A stretch of 64,000 bases of DNA from JBBRMW01 sp965246845 (GCA_965246845.1 CBDFFR010000005.1:558001-622000), one strand, 5' to 3'; shown: positions 9,089-19,195, counted from the first letter of the stretch. Notes: generated from the letters alone by a model not told the origin. A program made the numbers and translations.

Positions 9089-10402
9089 TCACCCTGCCGG
9101 GCTGAACGTCGCCATGCGCTGGCCGCTCCCGATAGAAGTGAGCGCCTTGTTTGCCGGGTCGAGCTGGTAGGTCAACACCGGAAATTCCTTGATCGAGTCG
9201 TCGTAGCCCGTGCTGCTCGTCAGGTCGATCTTTTTGTCGAGGACGGCACGCGCCCACCCGCTCAGGCCGGGGATCGCCGTAAAGTACAGGTTGCCGCCGA
9301 CAAATTGCAGCCGTGCGAGCAGATAGCTGTTATCCCCTGCTTCTGGCTTCGGGTCGCTTGTATACAGCAGATCGTCCTTTCCAGTCGCGACGTTGATACG
9401 GTGAATGGATACTTGCGAGTTAGGAACCTGCCCCGGTGCATTTGTATCCATGCCCATCGCGCCGTTCAGTTGACCAAGTTCGGCCTTCGTGAAGATCGTC
9501 GGCAGCAGCTTCTGCGAGGTGTAATACAGGTCGTCGCCCGCACCCCACGCCAGTTGATCGGGCGGCGCGGCGGTTTTGATCGTCTGGGTTTTCTTTGTTG
9601 CCGGGTCCAGCAACGTCAGCGCGCGGAGTGGTTCCGGTTCCTTGTATGTGAATTCGACACCCGCCAGCCGCTTGCCATCCGGCGAAGGCGTTACGCGCGT
9701 CTGCTTCTCCGTCAGGATGACAGGTTTCGCGCTCACATTGGCAGCCAGCAATTGAACACCGCCGCCACCGCAATCACGGCTCACGACGGTTCCTGCCGGA
9801 AGGGAGGCGAGCAATAGCTTCGAGCCGCCGAAACTGCTTGTTTCCTCGGAATATTGTCCATCCTGCGGGACGCTGCTTCCACCGCCGCAACCCACCCCGA
9901 ACGGAAAGTCGCGGATGAGTTTGGGCTGTGCTTTGGTGAGCAGGTTATATGAATTGAGGTTGTAGCGGAAGTCGTCCGGTGTAGTCGCGTTACGGTTTTC
10001 CGGTCGGTCGGTCGCGAATAGCAGCGTCGAGGCATCGGTGAAAGCGACTGGTAGCCCACTCGCGACGTTCTCCACGATTTTCACGGGCGCAGCGCCGCTC
10101 GCATCTGTGTAGAACAAATCGAGGCGGTAATCGCTCCCGCCACCCGTCGCAGGGACTTCTACGCTCTGCGTGAAGACGAGGAATTTGCCGTCAGGACTCC
10201 AGACCAAATCCTGAAACGGTGTGAACTGAACGGTCGCCGCGTTCTTCGTAACTTGCGTGGACTGCCCGTTCTTGTAAATGAACAGGTTGACGCCATCCGT
10301 CGCAGCGTAGGTCGGCAAGGCGTCAGCGGCGCGCGTGGTGAATGAGGACGCGAGCAGCATCAATAGAGCAAGTGCAATGACAATCGAGGAGCGTTTGAGC
10401 AT
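9089..10402 (-). CDS. Secreted TolB/beta-propeller-like protein
   Basis: The 437-residue protein begins with a clear signal peptide (MLKRSSIVIALALLMLLASS, cleavage near TRAADA), so it is exported. The mature part repeats blades such as QDLVWSPDGKFLVFT and SPDGKRLAGVEF, the WSPDG pattern of WD40-like/TolB beta-propellers (PD40). A glycine- and cysteine-containing stretch (GVGCGGGSS, CGGGG) is unusual and could form a disulfide. No enzymatic motif is visible. It is divergent from the DUF3891 gene. A sensing or binding role outside the membrane is an inference from the fold. Confidence 0.7.
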   Translation of the reverse strand: MLKRSSIVIALALLMLLASSFTTRAADALPTYAATDGVNLFIYKNGQSTQVTKNAATVQFTPFQDLVWSPDGKFLVFTQSVEVPATGGGSDYRLDLFYTDASGAAPVKIVENVASGLPVAFTDASTLLFATDRPENRNATTPDDFRYNLNSYNLLTKAQPKLIRDFPFGVGCGGGSSVPQDGQYSEETSSFGGSKLLLASLPAGTVVSRDCGGGGVQLLAANVSAKPVILTEKQTRVTPSPDGKRLAGVEFTYKEPEPLRALTLLDPATKKTQTIKTAAPPDQLAWGAGDDLYYTSQKLLPTIFTKAELGQLNGAMGMDTNAPGQVPNSQVSIHRINVATGKDDLLYTSDPKPEAGDNSYLLARLQFVGGNLYFTAIPGLSGWARAVLDKKIDLTSSTGYDDSIKEFPVLTYQLDPANKALTSIGSGQRMATFSPAG

Positions 10403-10554
10403 TTCGGTATTCTCTCTAATGAGTTAGACGCACTTTCGCTAGTATAGCATGGGTGCGCTTTAACGAAGCGATACTTTGCAAGCGTGTCTTGTACGGCGGC
10501 CTGACGGCGCTCTGTGCTAAAACTGCAACAGTCAAAGCACGGGGGCAAGCAATC

Positions 10555-11337
10555 ATGATCGTCAACCCGACTAAAGAAGGCTGGGAAGTGATTTACCACC
10601 GCGCGCACGCGCTCCTAGCCGCACAAATCGGCGGGCAGTGGATGAGCGCCACTCGCCCGGAGCGCTGGGTCGAAATTCTGGCGGCGATTTCCGGCCACGA
10701 CGACCTTGCGAAGGAGTGGGAAGGCGGACAATTGAACGATGCGGGCGCGCCGATGGATTTTCGGCACAGCACAGGCGACTCGCTTGAACCGCTGTATGGT
10801 CTGATTGAAAGCGCCGTATATCGCGGGCGGTGGGTCGCGATGCTGACTTCGATGCACGTCTGCTTTCTGAACGAACCGAGCCGCGCACAGGACGCGAAAA
10901 TTGCGCGCTTTCTTGATGAGCAAGCCGAGCAGCAGAAGGCTTGGCGCAAGGCACTCAAGGTATCGAAGAAGGATGCGGATGCGGCCTACGCCTTTATGCA
11001 GTGGTGCGACCGCTTCTCGCTCATCCTTGCGATGCGGCAAATCCCGATGCGTGAGCGCGCAGTGGAGATCAGCACGGGACCCGATGGGCTGCGTTACGAT
11101 CTGCATCAACACCCGGATGGGACCCTGACGGTGACGCCCTGGCCGTTTGAAGATTCCGCGTTCGCAGTGCGCTGCGAAGCGACTTACCTCACGCAGTTGA
11201 GTTTCAAAAACGACGCGGAACTGGTGAAGGCGCTCAAGGGCGGGGAGGTGCGCGAGTTGACTTGGCATATCGGCAAGGGCGCGCAATCCGGGACGGTAGC
11301 AATCACGGGCGAAAAATATGAACCGGACAAGATTTAA
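10555..11337 (+). CDS. DUF3891 family protein
   Basis: I place the start at the ATG at 10555 (MIVNPTKEGWEVIYHRAH), preceded by GGGGGC, instead of an in-frame start at 10453, because this is where DUF3891 proteins begin. The resulting protein has 260 residues. The pattern of an early HRAHALLAAQIGGQW and a later FMQWCDRFSLIL is characteristic of this family, whose function is not established. The conserved His/Asp residues hint at a metal-dependent, HD-like all-alpha fold, but that is speculation. Confidence 0.75.
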   Translation: MIVNPTKEGWEVIYHRAHALLAAQIGGQWMSATRPERWVEILAAISGHDDLAKEWEGGQLNDAGAPMDFRHSTGDSLEPLYGLIESAVYRGRWVAMLTSMHVCFLNEPSRAQDAKIARFLDEQAEQQKAWRKALKVSKKDADAAYAFMQWCDRFSLILAMRQIPMRERAVEISTGPDGLRYDLHQHPDGTLTVTPWPFEDSAFAVRCEATYLTQLSFKNDAELVKALKGGEVRELTWHIGKGAQSGTVAITGEKYEPDKI

Positions 11338-11358
11338 ATCGAACGCATAGCGAAACAA

Positions 11359-11428
11359 GGGCGGACACACAGGTCCGCCCCTACAGAAACGCGCCGTTTG
11401 GCGTAGAGACGGACTGAAGTGTCCGCCC
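11359..11428. repeat. Interspersed palindromic repeat pair
   Basis: A GGGCGGAC...GTCCGCCC palindrome with CCTACA, then a degraded second unit ending GTGTCCGCCC. It lies between the converging 3' ends of the DUF3891 gene and the secreted 548-residue protein. Confidence 0.75.
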
Positions 11429-11460
11429 ACATTTATGGTTTCGCGTAACCGCGATAATCG

Positions 11461-13107
11461 CTATTTCTGCGGCGGCTTCGGAGAATTCGGCTCGGTCGTT
11501 GTTGCGTCGGGCGTACCATTGTTGTCCTTGTCGATTTCAAGCGTGAGTTCGCCCTTGCCGTCCCACGTCCCGTAATCGATGTAGACCGCCGCACCCGGTT
11601 CGAGTTCAATTCCCTCGTGGTAATACTGCTCGTTGACCTGCTTGTCCAGCTTTTCGAGAGACAATGCGTAGGTCGAGGGGTTGATGTTCCCAATTGTACT
11701 GACGATCAGCTTCTGCGCCATCTCATCGAGGCGAACATTGACCGATGCGCCCTTGTCGAGGTCGAACCCGTACAGGTCGAATCCATAATCCGCGCCCGTC
11801 GTCGCCGTGCCGATGCTGATGTCCGGTGATTCACCGCTGCTCGGCGTGTAGGTGAGGGTCTTGCCATCGGCAGCAAACACCGCTTTATCGACTTCGCCCG
11901 GCTGCACCTTGATGTTGTCGATTGAGATTTCGTGGCCGGGACCGATCAGGGACAGGCTTGCGGTTTCCTCGCGCTTCGACTTGCTGGCATCCAGCGTCAC
12001 GCTGATTTTAACGCCGACCGGGACGTAATACACCGGCTCCTGCTCGTCCTCAAGCGTTGCCGGACCGCTGCGGAAGGACGCATAGGACGCGCCGGGGATT
12101 TCATTGACCAGCTTCCCGCCGATCTGACCGAGGCGGTGTCCCGCATCGTCGGTGATCACCAGATCAAGGGCGCTGCCCGGCTGATTGTCGCCGACGAGCC
12201 AGATTTCGTTGTACTGTGTCGCCGCCTGCGCGAGGCCATTGATTTTCGCGGTGGTCGCGGCGCAAACCGGGCAATTCTGCTTGCCGAGACGTGCTGAATC
12301 GGGTGTGAGCGTGAGCGTGAGCGTGTCGGCGTTGCCTTGATAAGCCGAACCCGGCTCACTCGGATCGGCTGCGGTGAAATAGTTCCAAGTATTGGCCTTC
12401 ATATCGACTTCGATGTGGCGTGCTTCCTTCGGGAAGTTGTTGTCATAGACCATGATCCACATCTTGCCGTCGCCTTTGTCCTGCACGGCATAGGGCGTGA
12501 TCGAGTGGCCGCCGGACATATCCGGCTGATAAATGCCGACGGTGTACGTCTCGGTTTTGTTCGTGATCGCTGCGATGAGCGTCTCGACAATCTGGGCAGG
12601 CGGCACTTTGATGTCTTTAGTGTTCGCAGGTTGCGTCGCTTGGGTCGAGAACCAATAAGCAATCTCACGCTGGATCTTTGCGTTGGCGTCGAAATCAATC
12701 TGTACGGCAGCAGGCTTGCCGAATTGATCGGGCGCTTCGTTGCCGAGCTTGTAGTAGAGGACGGAAGCGAGCGTCGCCATGCCGTCGCAGTGACCGCCAC
12801 CCATAGCTTTGTTGCCCTTCTCCATCCATTCGGCAGCAGGGGGGGTCAGGTCGCACGCACCCTCGGCGTCGGGAGTACCCGCGCATACCTCGTCACCAAA
12901 GAGGCGGCGCATCTCGACCGCTGTAAGGTTGATGGGATTAACTTCGTTGGTGTAGTTCTGGAAGCCGAAGCCATTTTCGGCGGGCGAGAAGCCGCTATCC
13001 GCGACAACGTTGGCTTCCTGCCGCGCGGTCGCGGGGCGAATTGCCGCGCTTGTCCCGGCGAGACACACGAGCGCGATGAGGACGATGCGAAGCATACGAC
13101 GAGTCAT
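11461..13107 (-). CDS. Secreted protein with putative Cys-His-Asp triad
   Basis: The start is set at the ATG at 13107 (MTRRMLRIVLIALVCLAGTS) because AAAGGATG precedes it and a signal peptide follows; the mature protein begins near QEANVVADS. The protein has 548 residues. GGGHCDGMA (Cys107) sits at the start of a helix-like segment, SGGHSITPYAV (His201) follows, then MWIMVYDNN (Asp222). This order and spacing resemble papain/transglutaminase-like cysteine enzymes; it is my inference and no family was recognised. The C-terminal 250 residues look like beta-rich domains (SVTLDASKSK, SLIGPGHEISIDNIKV). It ends in an acidic repeat-like DKDNNGTPDATTTEPNSP tail that resembles a dockerin or EF-hand-like loop. 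The enzyme activity is unproven. Confidence 0.6.
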   Translation of the reverse strand: MTRRMLRIVLIALVCLAGTSAAIRPATARQEANVVADSGFSPAENGFGFQNYTNEVNPINLTAVEMRRLFGDEVCAGTPDAEGACDLTPPAAEWMEKGNKAMGGGHCDGMATLASVLYYKLGNEAPDQFGKPAAVQIDFDANAKIQREIAYWFSTQATQPANTKDIKVPPAQIVETLIAAITNKTETYTVGIYQPDMSGGHSITPYAVQDKGDGKMWIMVYDNNFPKEARHIEVDMKANTWNYFTAADPSEPGSAYQGNADTLTLTLTPDSARLGKQNCPVCAATTAKINGLAQAATQYNEIWLVGDNQPGSALDLVITDDAGHRLGQIGGKLVNEIPGASYASFRSGPATLEDEQEPVYYVPVGVKISVTLDASKSKREETASLSLIGPGHEISIDNIKVQPGEVDKAVFAADGKTLTYTPSSGESPDISIGTATTGADYGFDLYGFDLDKGASVNVRLDEMAQKLIVSTIGNINPSTYALSLEKLDKQVNEQYYHEGIELEPGAAVYIDYGTWDGKGELTLEIDKDNNGTPDATTTEPNSPKPPQK

Positions 13108-13277
13108 GACGTCATCCTTTGGGTGATGAAATAGTGGTGTTTCGCAACAGTGCAAAACCACCCTGAATATACTCACCGTCTGTCGGGATGACGCTCCAGA
13201 ACGGGTCGCAACTGTATAACAAAAGTGGCTCACCCGGTGGGCAAGCCATTCCAAGAAGATGCGTTATATCAAAACGC

Positions 13278-13380
13278 GGGCGGACACATCGGTCCGCCCC
13301 TATGCAGAAAACACGCAGGTTAGGAACCAATATATCTGCCCGACCTGAAAAACCGGGCGGGTCAAGCCCCGCCCCTACAA
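13278..13380. repeat. Interspersed palindromic repeats in a 327-base gap
   Basis: The stretch 13108-13434 has no gene. It holds a palindrome with stem GGGCGGAC and loop ACATCG, followed by CCTA, and a second palindrome GGGCGG...CCGCCC with TCAAGCC in its loop followed by CCTACAA. The rest shows no clear signal apart from a weak TATATT on the minus strand that could serve the secreted-protein gene. Confidence 0.75.
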
Positions 13381-13434
13381 TGTACCCGCACCTATGTAAC
13401 GGTCGGATTTGACGGCCTCAATACATTTACGAAT

Positions 13435-14514
<1,080 letters not shown>

Positions 14515-14533
14515 CTTCTTGATTTTCCTGAAT

Positions 14534-14577
14534 AGAACTTGTGTTCTGAGTATACGTGATTGGTCGCATGTTGTCAA
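14534..14577 (-). promoter_or_regulatory. recA promoter with SOS (LexA) box
   Basis: On the minus strand TTGACA (14572-14577) and TATACT (14549-14554) are separated by exactly 17 bases. Immediately downstream, at 14534-14547, lies AGAACTTGTGTTCT, a GAAC-N4-GTTC palindrome like the LexA box of Gram-positives and Chloroflexota. LexA bound there would overlap the transcription start and repress recA until DNA damage. Confidence 0.85.
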
Positions 14578-14640
14578 GGATGGCATGAGGCGGCGCATGA
14601 TTTTAGCTTGTCAGAGGTGCAGCCATACCGATGACTGCGC

Positions 14641-14646
14641 TACAAT
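14641..14646 (+). promoter_or_regulatory. -10 box of tsaE, likely leaderless transcript
   Basis: TACAAT ends only 9 bases before the tsaE ATG at 14656, and no ribosome site lies between. If it is the -10 box, transcription would start at or within a few bases of the start codon. No good -35 is visible at the expected spacing. Confidence 0.4.
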
Positions 14647-14655
14647 TCGCATATT

Positions 14656-15132
14656 ATGCCTGCTTCCCTCACCACCCACAGCCCCACCCGGACAGAACTA
14701 CTCGGCGCGTATCTCGGCGCAGCACTGCGCGCAGGCGATGTCATCTGCCTGTCGGGGAACCTCGGCGCGGGGAAGACGGCGTTCGCGCGCGGGGTGGGCG
14801 CAGGCTGGGGCGCAATCGAGGCCGTGAACAGCCCGACCTTCGTAATCGCGCACGAACACCGCCGCACAGCGGATACGATGCGTCTGGTTCACATCGATTG
14901 CTACCGTCTGAACAGCGCCGACGATGCGGAAAGCATCGGTATTGAGGACATCCTCGCGGGTGAAGACGCCGTGATCATCGAGTGGCCGGAACACATCGCG
15001 GAACTGCTTCCCGCGGAGCGCCTGTGGATTCACCTCGAAGCAGGAGAGCAGGCAGACGAGCGTATATTAACTTTTGCCGCGAGCGGAGAACGCGCAACGG
15101 CTCTGATTGCTATTCTGGACGCGGCGCTATGA
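14656..15132 (+). CDS. tsaE: tRNA t6A biosynthesis ATPase TsaE
   Basis: TsaE works with TsaB and TsaD in making N6-threonylcarbamoyladenosine at position 37 of ANN-decoding tRNAs; its ATPase resets the complex. The 158-residue protein has the P-loop GNLGAGKT (residues 34-41), the conserved VNSPTFVIAHEH, the DCYRLNSADD segment and IIEWPE, all hallmarks of the family. It overlaps tsaB in an ATGA arrangement (15129-15132), which with rimI makes the common tsaE-tsaB-rimI operon. Confidence 0.95.
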   Translation: MPASLTTHSPTRTELLGAYLGAALRAGDVICLSGNLGAGKTAFARGVGAGWGAIEAVNSPTFVIAHEHRRTADTMRLVHIDCYRLNSADDAESIGIEDILAGEDAVIIEWPEHIAELLPAERLWIHLEAGEQADERILTFAASGERATALIAILDAAL

Positions 15133-15800
15133 TGCTCCTCGCCATCGACAGCGCGACAAAGATGCTCGGTATCGCACTCCACGACGGGCGGCGCATCCTC
15201 GCGGAACGCATCTGGGAGACTGCCAATCGGCATACGGTCGAGCTGACTCCCGCGCTGGAAGCGCTCTGCTCAGGGGCAGGGATTGCTTTCTCGGATTTGA
15301 ACTATCTCGCGGTCTGTCAGGGACCGGGATCGTTCAGCGGACTGCGCATCGGGATCAGCGTCGCAAAAGGTCTCGCGATGGCGCTTGCGATCCCGCTCGT
15401 CGCGATCCCGACGCTGGACATCACCGCCGCCGGGACGCCACCCGTTCGTGAACCACTGATTGCGGTGGCACAGGCCGGGCGTGGGCGCGTTTGCGCAGCG
15501 GAATATCGGCTGGTCGCGGATGCGTGGGAGCGCGTGACGGAGGTAGAGATTGTGGCATGGGATGCACTCCTGCGCAGGTACACCACGCCCGTGTTGCTTT
15601 CCGGCGAAGTCGATGATGAAGCATTCACATTACTGAATGGCTTCGCAAATTGGCATCTCGCGCCTGCGGCATTCCGTGTGCGTCGCGCGTCGGTGCTTGC
15701 TGATCTTGCATGGCAGCGCATTCACGACAATACGCCGTTGCCTTCCCCGGCACAGCTTACGCCGATTTACGTCAACCAGCCGGGGTTGCCGCATCCATGA
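15129..15800 (+). CDS. tsaB: tRNA t6A biosynthesis protein TsaB
   Basis: TsaB is the inactive ASKHA-fold partner of TsaD. The 223-residue protein opens with MMLLAIDSATKMLGIAL and has the diagnostic CQGPGSFSGLRIGISVAKGLA. The start at 15129 is supported by the 4-base overlap with tsaE; a second ATG directly follows and is equally possible. Its stop overlaps the rimI ATG. It is complete, and its C-terminal half is divergent, as is normal for this protein. Confidence 0.93.
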   Translation: MMLLAIDSATKMLGIALHDGRRILAERIWETANRHTVELTPALEALCSGAGIAFSDLNYLAVCQGPGSFSGLRIGISVAKGLAMALAIPLVAIPTLDITAAGTPPVREPLIAVAQAGRGRVCAAEYRLVADAWERVTEVEIVAWDALLRRYTTPVLLSGEVDDEAFTLLNGFANWHLAPAAFRVRRASVLADLAWQRIHDNTPLPSPAQLTPIYVNQPGLPHP

Positions 15801-16426
15801 GCTACATCCTGCGCTATATGGTCCCCGCCGATGTCGCGCGCCTCGCCGATATTGACCGCCAGAGTTTCCCGCTGCCCTGGTCCGCGAAGACCTACTTGTA
15901 TGAGATCGTCGAGAACCAGACTTCGCACATGGTCTTGATCGAGGATCAAACCCCGGCTGCGAGCGGTCTGGCGGGGTGGTTCAGGCGGCTGCTTGGCCGC
16001 GACGCGGAACAGGGCGACGTGATTGGCTTCGGTGGGATGTGGGTCATTGCGGGCGAGGCGCATATCAGCATCGTCGCGGTCCATCCGAATTATCGCCGCC
16101 AGCATTTCGGTGAAGTTTTGGTCAATCGGCTGCTGTATCGTGCGCTTGTGCTGAGCGCGGATGCCTGCGTATTGGAAGTGCGTGCGGGCAACGAAGCGGC
16201 ACAGCGCCTCTATATAAAATATGGCTTCGAGGTGACGGGACGCCGCAAAAAGTATTATCGGGACAACGCCGAGGACGCGCTGATCATGATCGCGGGTCCA
16301 CTGGATGATGCCTATCGCGCGAAACTGGCGGCGCTCACCGAGGCGCTGAACGCACAGGTGCAGGTCTCTGATTTGCTGGAGCTGACCGCGCCAATCCGCA
16401 TTCCATCCACCAACCCGACACTCTAA
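15797..16426 (+). CDS. rimI: RimI-type ribosomal-protein S18-alanine N-acetyltransferase
   Basis: The 209-residue GNAT protein acetylates a protein N-terminus, in well-studied cases ribosomal S18. The acetyl-CoA loop region is IVAVHPNYRRQHFGEVL, with RRQHFGE in place of the usual Q/RxxGxG/A. It is followed by LEVRAGNEAAQRLYIKYGF and RRKKYYRDNAEDALIM, which are typical of RimI. The start at 15797 gives an ATGA overlap with tsaB. An insertion around residues 55-75 (GLAGWFRRLLGRDAEQGDV) and a 40-residue C-terminal extension make it longer than the usual 150 residues. Confidence 0.88.
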   Translation: MSYILRYMVPADVARLADIDRQSFPLPWSAKTYLYEIVENQTSHMVLIEDQTPAASGLAGWFRRLLGRDAEQGDVIGFGGMWVIAGEAHISIVAVHPNYRRQHFGEVLVNRLLYRALVLSADACVLEVRAGNEAAQRLYIKYGFEVTGRRKKYYRDNAEDALIMIAGPLDDAYRAKLAALTEALNAQVQVSDLLELTAPIRIPSTNPTL

Positions 16427-16603
16427 TCTTCAATTGCAGCCGAAATATTGAACGTGGAGAGCGTGCGATACCTGTCTGGTTTCAGCGTCCTGCACATCCC
16501 GCATTGAGACAATTTTGTAGCACGCCGCGCCTTCAAAACGCGCGAAAATCGGCTGCGCCGCGTTAGAATGTGACTTCGCGCCGTAAAACGGAAGGGAGAT
16601 ACA

Positions 16604-18235
16604 ATGCGAAACAGGACGGAAATCGCGCCTGCCGAATGGCGTTGGGTGGTTGCGCTGGGTGCGCTGCTCCTCGTGATCCTCGCGCTGCCCTATCTCTACG
16701 TTCTGGTACAGGATCAGACCGCCACCGACTGGCACTTCATGGGCATCCTCGCCAACCCGCAGGACGGCGCAACCTACCTCGCGAAAATCGGCCAGGGGCA
16801 GCGCGGAGCGTGGGGCTATAGCCTCGCACACACGCCCGAAGCGGCGTCCGGGACGTTCATCCAGGTATTTTATGTGGCGCTCGGTCAACTCGCCCGGCTG
16901 ATCGGGTTCTCGGCGCTCGCGATGTTCCACCTCGCCCGGCTGCTGACCAGCTTCGTGATGTTCCTTTCGCTCTATTACCTCGGCGCGACGATCTGGGGCA
17001 AGCTGCGCTCACGGCGGCTGTTCTTCGGGATTGTCGCGGTCGGGTCCGGGTTGGGCTGGCTGGCGTTGCTGCTGTTGCCCGGCTTGCAACCCGTCGATCT
17101 TTATGTGCCGGAAGCGATTCCGCTCTATGCGGCATATACGAATCCGCATTTCCCGCTCTCGATTGCGTTTCTGGCGCTGCTTGCGGCGCAATTCGTGATG
17201 GTCTTTCGCCCCGGTGGGGATGCTTTGCCGACGCTTCGCAATGGCGGCGCGGTAGTCGCTGTTCTGGGTGTACTGCTTGCGCTGGTCCAGCCGCAGGCGT
17301 GGTTGCCCTTCGCGGTTGCGCTGGCGGGTTATATCGGATTGCAAATGCTGCGCACGCACACCTTGCCGCGCTATGATGTCACATGGGCGGCGCTGATGAT
17401 TGTCCCGGCATTGCCGATCCTCTTATATGATCTGCTGCTTATCAGAAGTGACTCGTTGTACACCTCGTGGAATGCGCAGAACCAGACACCGAGCGGCAAC
17501 CCGCTCAATTATGCGTTTGGCTTCGGCCTGTTTTGGGTTATCGCAGCGCCGGGTATCTTCCGTGCCGCGCGCCGTTTCGAGCGCGATGGCGACCGCTTCA
17601 TGCTGGTCTGGCTGATCACGAATATTTTGCTGTTATATGCACCGTTCAATTTGCAGCGCCGCCTCGTGATTGGTCTGATCATACCGCTCGCCTATTTCGC
17701 AGCGCGCTCGCTCGAAGAAACGTGGCTTCCCCGTGTGCGTCCCGCACGTCGTTCATTCATCACCGCGCTGGTCATCGTCGCGCTCCTGCCCAGCAGCATC
17801 CTCGCGCTGTTCATTCCGTTCGCCGTGAGCGTGAACCCGGTCAGCGCACAGCAGAATTTTACGGCGCTCCCGCGCGATTATGTCAGCGCGATTCAATGGT
17901 TGAAAATCAATGCCGCACCGGGGTCGGTCGTGCTGGCACTGCCTGCGCCGAGCCTGTGGATACCCGCCTACTCAAGCGCGCGGGTCGTCTATGGACACCC
18001 CTTCGAGACGGTGGACGCCGCCGCCAAACGCGAGATCGTGGACCGCTTCTATAGCGGGCAGGATTGTACTGTGCGTTTCCCGGCGTTCTCCGTGCGCTAC
18101 GTTTTGACGGGTCCGCGCGTGGTTGATGATGACGGACTCACGCGCGCAATCGATGCGGCGTTTCCGTGTGCCGGGCAGGTCGGAGATGCGGTCGCGCGCT
18201 TCGATACGGTGATGGTGTACCGCGTGCGTCCGTGA
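16604..18235 (+). CDS. Polytopic membrane protein, glycosyltransferase-like
   Basis: The 543-residue protein has a basic N-terminus followed by about ten hydrophobic segments up to residue 420 and a C-terminal soluble domain (SAIQWLKINAAPGSVVLALP onward). The first loop carries DWHFMGILANPQDGATYLAK, an acidic loop in the place where GT-C enzymes keep catalytic Asp residues, and FNLQRRLVIGLIIPLAYFAA lies near the last segments. GGAAGGGAG precedes the ATG. I would call it a GT-C-like membrane protein, but the family is not identified. It stands alone, with 177 bases upstream in which I see no strong signal. Confidence 0.55.
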   Translation: MRNRTEIAPAEWRWVVALGALLLVILALPYLYVLVQDQTATDWHFMGILANPQDGATYLAKIGQGQRGAWGYSLAHTPEAASGTFIQVFYVALGQLARLIGFSALAMFHLARLLTSFVMFLSLYYLGATIWGKLRSRRLFFGIVAVGSGLGWLALLLLPGLQPVDLYVPEAIPLYAAYTNPHFPLSIAFLALLAAQFVMVFRPGGDALPTLRNGGAVVAVLGVLLALVQPQAWLPFAVALAGYIGLQMLRTHTLPRYDVTWAALMIVPALPILLYDLLLIRSDSLYTSWNAQNQTPSGNPLNYAFGFGLFWVIAAPGIFRAARRFERDGDRFMLVWLITNILLLYAPFNLQRRLVIGLIIPLAYFAARSLEETWLPRVRPARRSFITALVIVALLPSSILALFIPFAVSVNPVSAQQNFTALPRDYVSAIQWLKINAAPGSVVLALPAPSLWIPAYSSARVVYGHPFETVDAAAKREIVDRFYSGQDCTVRFPAFSVRYVLTGPRVVDDDGLTRAIDAAFPCAGQVGDAVARFDTVMVYRVRP

Positions 18236-18312
18236 TTTTCTATCACCATTGCGAGTGAGTAATATTCTGCGTCGGTAAAAGCCGCGCAGCCCGGACAACA
18301 GTTCAGAAATGA

Positions 18313-18340
18313 TACTCAAAGGGTGTAGATTCATAGTCAT
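18313..18340 (+). promoter_or_regulatory. Candidate paired C-box upstream of controller gene
   Basis: ATACTCAAAGG, a TGT spacer and GATTCATAGTCAT resemble the two C-protein half-operators with a central TGT found before controller genes of restriction systems. The downstream half (ATAGTCA) is the better match. The site lies about 20-45 bases before the ATG at 18361, which has no ribosome site. It is weaker than the C-box at the methyltransferase promoter. Confidence 0.4.
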
Positions 18341-18360
18341 CATCTGCCCAAAATTTAAAC

Positions 18361-18582
18361 ATGCGTCACGCTTCACTGGAAAAACTCGGCCACAATATTC
18401 GCCAGCTTCGCCAATCTAAAGGGCTGTCGCAGGAACAGCTCGCGGAATTGACAAACCTGCATCGAACATACATTGGCGGCGTGGAACGCGGTGAACGAAA
18501 CATCGGCTTTTTGAATCTCGTGCGGATTGCGAAGGCGCTCGAAATTTCGCCCTCAAAGCTGCTTGAAGGTAGCGAAGATTGA
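18361..18582 (+). CDS. Restriction-modification controller (C) protein, XRE/HTH_3
   Basis: The 73-residue protein is a single helix-turn-helix domain: LGHNIRQLRQSKGLSQEQLA, then THR/TYI-type recognition helix (NLHRTYIGGVERGERN) and LLEGSED at the end. Size and sequence match C proteins, dimers that first activate their own gene and the endonuclease and later repress them, giving the methyltransferase time to protect the DNA. Its stop overlaps the endonuclease TTG start by four bases. No ribosome site precedes it, and C genes are often leaderless. Confidence 0.9.
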   Translation: MRHASLEKLGHNIRQLRQSKGLSQEQLAELTNLHRTYIGGVERGERNIGFLNLVRIAKALEISPSKLLEGSED

Positions 18583-19190
18583 TTGATCCCTATTCAGAAC
18601 TGCCGGTCGCCGAATGGTCTACAAAAACCCGCGCGCTGATTGCGCTGCATCCGTTAAAGATGGATGAATTGCGCGCCGTTGTGTTACAGGTTTGGGACAG
18701 TATTTTCAAATCCGGGATTGGTAGTAAACCCTTTCGCATTGGTGTCGATCTGTTTCCTCGGCCACAGGTCATGGCTTTCTTTTTGCATGAGTTGATTCCT
18801 CTGGAACTCGCCCAGCGATATCCGGGTGCATGGCGCAGGGAAGAGAACGCAGGAGAGAAAGACGCTGTGTATTTACCGAATAGCTTGTATTCATTTGAGA
18901 TCAAAACGTCGTCGCACCCTAAACAGATTTTTGGCAATCGCAGCTATGCACAACCGACACAAAATACGAAAAAGAGCAAGTCAGGGTACTATCTGACCAT
19001 AAATTTTGAGCCGTTTTCCAGTAAGACGACTTATGACGCTTTAGACGTTACACCGCTTCCGCGAATTAGTCGCCTTCGTTTTGGTTGGCTCGACTTATCG
19101 GATCGGGTCGGGCAGACGGCGGCAAGCGGGCAACAGGCGCGTCTGCAACCGGAAGCAGACCGTTACAAGTTGATCGAAATTCCGCTTTAA
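18579..19190 (+). CDS. Type II restriction endonuclease, ScaI-like
   Basis: The 203-residue protein starts at TTG inside the stop of the controller gene (TTGA overlap). It contains a PD-(D/E)XK-type site: Asp95 in EKDAVYLP and Glu107-X-Lys109 in YSFEIKTSSH. HPKQIFGNRSYAQ and SKSGYYLTINFE follow. The sequence agrees with what I know of the ScaI endonuclease family, so cleavage of AGTACT is a reasonable guess but not shown. The gene is AT-richer than its neighbours, as expected for a transferred system, and converges on the methyltransferase with a 5-base gap. Confidence 0.8.
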   Translation: MIDPYSELPVAEWSTKTRALIALHPLKMDELRAVVLQVWDSIFKSGIGSKPFRIGVDLFPRPQVMAFFLHELIPLELAQRYPGAWRREENAGEKDAVYLPNSLYSFEIKTSSHPKQIFGNRSYAQPTQNTKKSKSGYYLTINFEPFSSKTTYDALDVTPLPRISRLRFGWLDLSDRVGQTAASGQQARLQPEADRYKLIEIPL

Positions 19191-19195
19191 AGGCA

